In this document: positions 61,672 to 64,000 of the stretch, piece after piece
Numbering within the stretch: position 1 is the stretch's first letter
How the letters are laid out: the number at the start of each line of letters is the position of its first letter
NCBI RefSeq assembly: GCF_020829595.1
Contig: NZ_JAIVFW010000022.1
Location: forward strand, 34,733-98,732
DNA: 64,000 nucleotides
Direction of reading: 5' to 3'
Source of the DNA: Nostoc sp. CHAB 5844
GTDB taxonomy: Bacteria; Cyanobacteriota; Cyanobacteriia; Cyanobacteriales; Nostocaceae
Program-made: the position numbers and the translations under genes
Notes under the pieces: model-generated
What the model saw: only the letters and a program-made list of their open reading frames with translations
Told to the model about the DNA's origin: nothing
Databases searched by the model: none

Positions 61672-62103
61672 ATGAATAAATCAGGGGAAATTCGGGTCAT
61701 AGTTTTAGGACTAATTCGGGATGGCAAGCGAATTTTTGTTTCTGAAGGCTATGATCCGGCAAAACAGTCTACTTTTTACCGTGCTTTGGGTGGTGGTGTT
61801 GATTTTGGTGAAACTAGTCATGCAGCTTTACAAAGAGAATTTCAAGAAGAAATTCAAGCTGAGTTAACTAATATTCGCTATTTAGGTTGTATTGAAAACT
61901 TATTTATATATAACAATCGGCAAGGGCATGAAATCATTCAACTTTATCAATGTGATTTTGTTGATTCAAAGTTTTATCAAATAGAAAGCCTCATGTTTTC
62001 TGAATCAGGAACACATCATCATCGGGCGCTTTGGTTAGAAATTGCCCGCTTTCAATCTGGTGAACTTCGGTTAGTGCCAGAGGAGTTTTTTAATTATTTA
62101 TAA
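61672..62103 (+). CDS. Nudix hydrolase
   Basis: 143 residues. The Nudix box GGGVDFGETSHAALQREFQE with EE following completes G-x5-E-x7-R-E-x2-E-E. Start ATG 61672 preferred; GTG 61663 overlaps the previous stop and is possible. Broad hydrolase of nucleoside diphosphate-X substrates; the substrate is not predictable. Cotranscribed with DUF3531. Confidence 0.9.
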   Translation: MNKSGEIRVIVLGLIRDGKRIFVSEGYDPAKQSTFYRALGGGVDFGETSHAALQREFQEEIQAELTNIRYLGCIENLFIYNNRQGHEIIQLYQCDFVDSKFYQIESLMFSESGTHHHRALWLEIARFQSGELRLVPEEFFNYL

Positions 62104-62303
62104 ATTTAATTAGAGCTTGAATAGTAGATGCGATCGCCACTCAACTTTTTTGCGAACATATCAGCAGCTATTGTATCTTGTGTGTTTACAGAAATAATAT
62201 CTTCTTGGAAACAAAAGATAAAGTTAGTTTTGCCCCATTGTATCAAGATAAGCTAAGACTGATATCGTGTCCGGTGAAAGACTTATCATTAAGGCAGCTT
62301 CAG

Positions 62304-62343
62304 GTGCAGAGGAGCAGAGGAGCAGGGGAGCAGAGGGGAGGGG
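62304..62343. repeat. G-rich GGAGCAGA repeat, intergenic
   Basis: GGAGCAGAGGAGCAGG type units; intergenic member of the repeat inside purL and the ABC ATPase. It lies in the 421-bp gap 62104-62524, which otherwise holds the palindrome at 62434. Confidence 0.75.
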
Positions 62344-62433
62344 TTTTTGGGTTCTCTGCATAGATTCGGGAATTATAACTAATTACCCAGACATGATATG
62401 ATTCACCAAAATCTCGATACGCATACAAAAACT

Positions 62434-62463
62434 TGTAGGGGCGAACGGCCGTTCGCCCCTACA
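62434..62463. repeat. Perfect 30-bp palindrome TGTAGGGGCGAACGG
   Basis: TGTAGGGGCGAACGG followed directly by its reverse complement, no spacer. 61 bp after the stop side of the last gene; may be a bidirectional terminator for the Nudix and EF-hand-protein transcripts. Confidence 0.85.
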
Positions 62464-62524
62464 CCCATCCCACAAGAATTTGGGATGTTTTTTATTTGGA
62501 AGTGCCTAAGCCAAGAACCGTTCT

Positions 62525-63763
62525 CTAATTAAACCAAGCTGCGAACTGAAAGAATTGTCCCCGGAAAACCTGTATCAATTGCTGCCAAGTATTTGTATCT
62601 GTGAGTTTGCCCAACTCTAGATAAGGTGCAGCAGCAGTTCCTTGTACCCAAAGCACCAAATCAAACCCACGGGGCTGAGTGAATACTTTGTTTAAATTAA
62701 TACCTCTAACTTCACGTTTTCTCCAGAACGGAACTAACTTTTTACCTGTCAGCAAAGCATCAGCTTCATTTAAAAAAGTTAACCAGCCATCAATCATCGG
62801 TTGAGTAACTACGGCATTGGGAATTATGCTCTTTTGTCGAGAGTTGGGTAGCCATTCTCGGTCATTATCAGTTTCAGCTAAAATCAATTTCCAAGATTGA
62901 CGGCTTAAGGCTGTCATCGTTTGTAAATTTTGCATTGCAGCCTTTAAACGCTCTGGTTCCACAACCGGAAAATTGATCAGATGAATAAACGCAATCATGT
63001 CGCTAATATCAACATTACCCCAACCGAATGCTCCCGTACCATTAGTTAAAAAAGGATAAGCAGTTTGCGGTTTAGCAAAAACCAAATGAGCAGTTGAATC
63101 AAACAGTTTACTTTCATCATGTGCTAAAACCACCTGAGTAATTGCAGAAAGTAAATTGCAGTATCCTTTTAGCCAAATTACATCACCTGCATCAAATGCG
63201 ATCGCTAAATTTTGTGCAGCTTTTTCCGTTGCTGGAATCCCTGTCAATAAGCTGAAAGTTTTCCAGAAAGATTCATTTTCTTCTAGCTTGCCATCGGCGT
63301 TGAAATCCATCCTTGTTAAACCAATCCGCAGCGGCAGCTTGACTTTATCATCTTTAATAGGTTCGAGAGTCTCTTTGATTTGAGTTAGATCATTGAGTAA
63401 GTCTTGCAGAATAGTTCGAGCATCTTTATAGGTGACTGGCTGCGGTGTGGGATTTATCGGCACAGGAAGACGTAAAATCGGGAAGAATTGCGTAACCAAA
63501 TTTTGCTGCAAACCATAACGATACAATGACTGCATTAACCTTTGAGTTGTACCCATTAATTGCACAACTCCCAATTTAAATCGTGTCTGATCATCATTCT
63601 TGTTGTCCTGAAGCTTGGCTACAAAAGCTGCTTCTCCCTGTTGAAATTGGGCATTAATTAGATACTGCTCAATATCCGAAGAGGGCGTTGCCGATTTTAC
63701 TAGCGGTGTGAATGAGAATAACAGACTAAGAATTAGTAACAAAGAACATACAAAAAGGCGCAC
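62525..63763 (-). CDS. Exported hypothetical protein with one EF-hand
   Basis: 412 residues. Signal peptide (1-25, LLLILSLLFSFTPLVKS), a TPR-like helical start (IEQYLINAQFQQGEAAFVAK) and a canonical 12-residue EF-hand loop DFNADGKLEENE (Asp153, Asn155, Asp157, Glu164) after RIGLTRM. Most of the remainder is helical with no recognised fold. A single unpaired EF-hand suggests Ca-dependent folding or assembly rather than sensing. Predicted periplasmic; unknown function. Confidence 0.75.
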   Translation of the reverse strand: MRLFVCSLLLILSLLFSFTPLVKSATPSSDIEQYLINAQFQQGEAAFVAKLQDNKNDDQTRFKLGVVQLMGTTQRLMQSLYRYGLQQNLVTQFFPILRLPVPINPTPQPVTYKDARTILQDLLNDLTQIKETLEPIKDDKVKLPLRIGLTRMDFNADGKLEENESFWKTFSLLTGIPATEKAAQNLAIAFDAGDVIWLKGYCNLLSAITQVVLAHDESKLFDSTAHLVFAKPQTAYPFLTNGTGAFGWGNVDISDMIAFIHLINFPVVEPERLKAAMQNLQTMTALSRQSWKLILAETDNDREWLPNSRQKSIIPNAVVTQPMIDGWLTFLNEADALLTGKKLVPFWRKREVRGINLNKVFTQPRGFDLVLWVQGTAAAPYLELGKLTDTNTWQQLIQVFRGQFFQFAAWFN

Positions 63764-63877
63764 AATATTTTATGCCATGAATTGAGATGTTTGCAATAAT
63801 GTAACCCAAAAGGTTATTTATAAAGTAAAATTAAAAATCTTGTAGTGGTGTGGCAAGGCTAAAGTTGTGCATTAGCC

Positions 63878-64000
63878 GTAGGTTGGGTTGAGCATCAGCG
63901 AAACCCAACACCAAGATTAATGTTGGGTTTCCTTACGTCAAACGCCACTCGCGTGACTGCCACCGAAACCATGCGCGGCAGTTGCGTGACTGTCGGCAAA
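63878..64000. repeat. GTAGGTTGGGTTGA repeat, copy 2, interrupted
   Basis: Left arm GTAGGTTGGGTTGA, inner GAAACCCAACA / TGTTGGGTTTC as at 46075, then TACGTCAA and ACGCCACTCGCGTGACTGCC instead of the right arm; the window ends inside this second element. Confidence 0.7.

Noticed and set aside
62178..62363. 61-codon ORF containing the G-rich repeat
   Set aside because: Its second half is only the repeat read as protein; no independent support.

Overview
The window is chromosomal DNA of a filamentous, probably heterocyst-forming cyanobacterium (Nostocales). The evidence is a terminal phycobilisome emitter gene (apcD), an SphR/SphS/PhoU phosphate module, a stand-alone Mo-nitrogenase C-terminal-domain protein, a plant-type ethylene-binding histidine kinase, very frequent GCGATCGC (HIP1) octamers, and abundant short repeats of the kind known from Nostoc-like genomes (heptamer arrays, palindromes, MITE-like elements). 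No tRNA, rRNA, CRISPR array or prophage was recognised. The cut at position 1 truncates hisA.

Layout. 1-3.3 kb: end of hisA, two tiny paralogous basic proteins each followed by a similar hairpin, then a tandem pair of paralogous coiled-coil proteins. 3.8-6.7 kb: sphR-sphS-phoU. 7-13.7 kb: a TetR repressor divergent from a four-gene HlyD/ABC/permease/permease exporter (YbhGFSR type) with a 21-bp palindrome between them. 13.7-20.4 kb: ethylene-receptor-like kinase, truncated antitoxin remnant, uvrA, Uma2 protein, Mo-nitro_C protein. 20.7-26.2 kb: DUF928 protein plus a deleted duplicate, a subtilase with altered catalytic Asp, and a caspase-fold protein lacking the His/Cys dyad. 26.4-31.2 kb: small membrane protein, rpmF, YuiH-like Mo-enzyme, aldehyde dehydrogenase, receiver-kinase hybrid. 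31.6-41.4 kb: purF, purL, a possible small RNA, apcD, rlmD, an RsbW-like ATPase, asnS. 41.6-51.9 kb: IS4 remnant, methyltransferase, clpB, retropepsin-like protein, hicBA, VOC, DUF4385, aldo/keto reductase, cytochrome c6, coiled-coil protein. 51.9-64 kb: Uma2, small membrane proteins, radical SAM enzyme, nagZ, PhyH-like oxygenase, orphan ABC ATPase, TPR protein, DUF3531, Nudix, and an EF-hand-bearing exported protein.

The most unusual signal is not one gene but the way dispersed repeats enter genes. A palindromic element lies in frame inside uvrA. A G-rich repeat encodes a Gly/Ser/Gln linker in both purL and the tandem ABC ATPase. A small MITE with GGACTTACGCA ends encodes the last 28 residues and stop of an ABC ATPase. 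Palindromes supply the stop codons of an aldehyde dehydrogenase and a Uma2 gene, and other repeats end hlyD, purF and an antitoxin fragment. Elements with GCCAGT/ACTGGC ends are also nested inside other repeats, with an apparently empty site nearby at 46.2 kb. The other leading candidates are the 21-bp-period array upstream of hicBA, the possible RNA between purL and apcD, the tiny-protein pair beside the coiled-coil pair, and the cluster of catalytically altered proteases.
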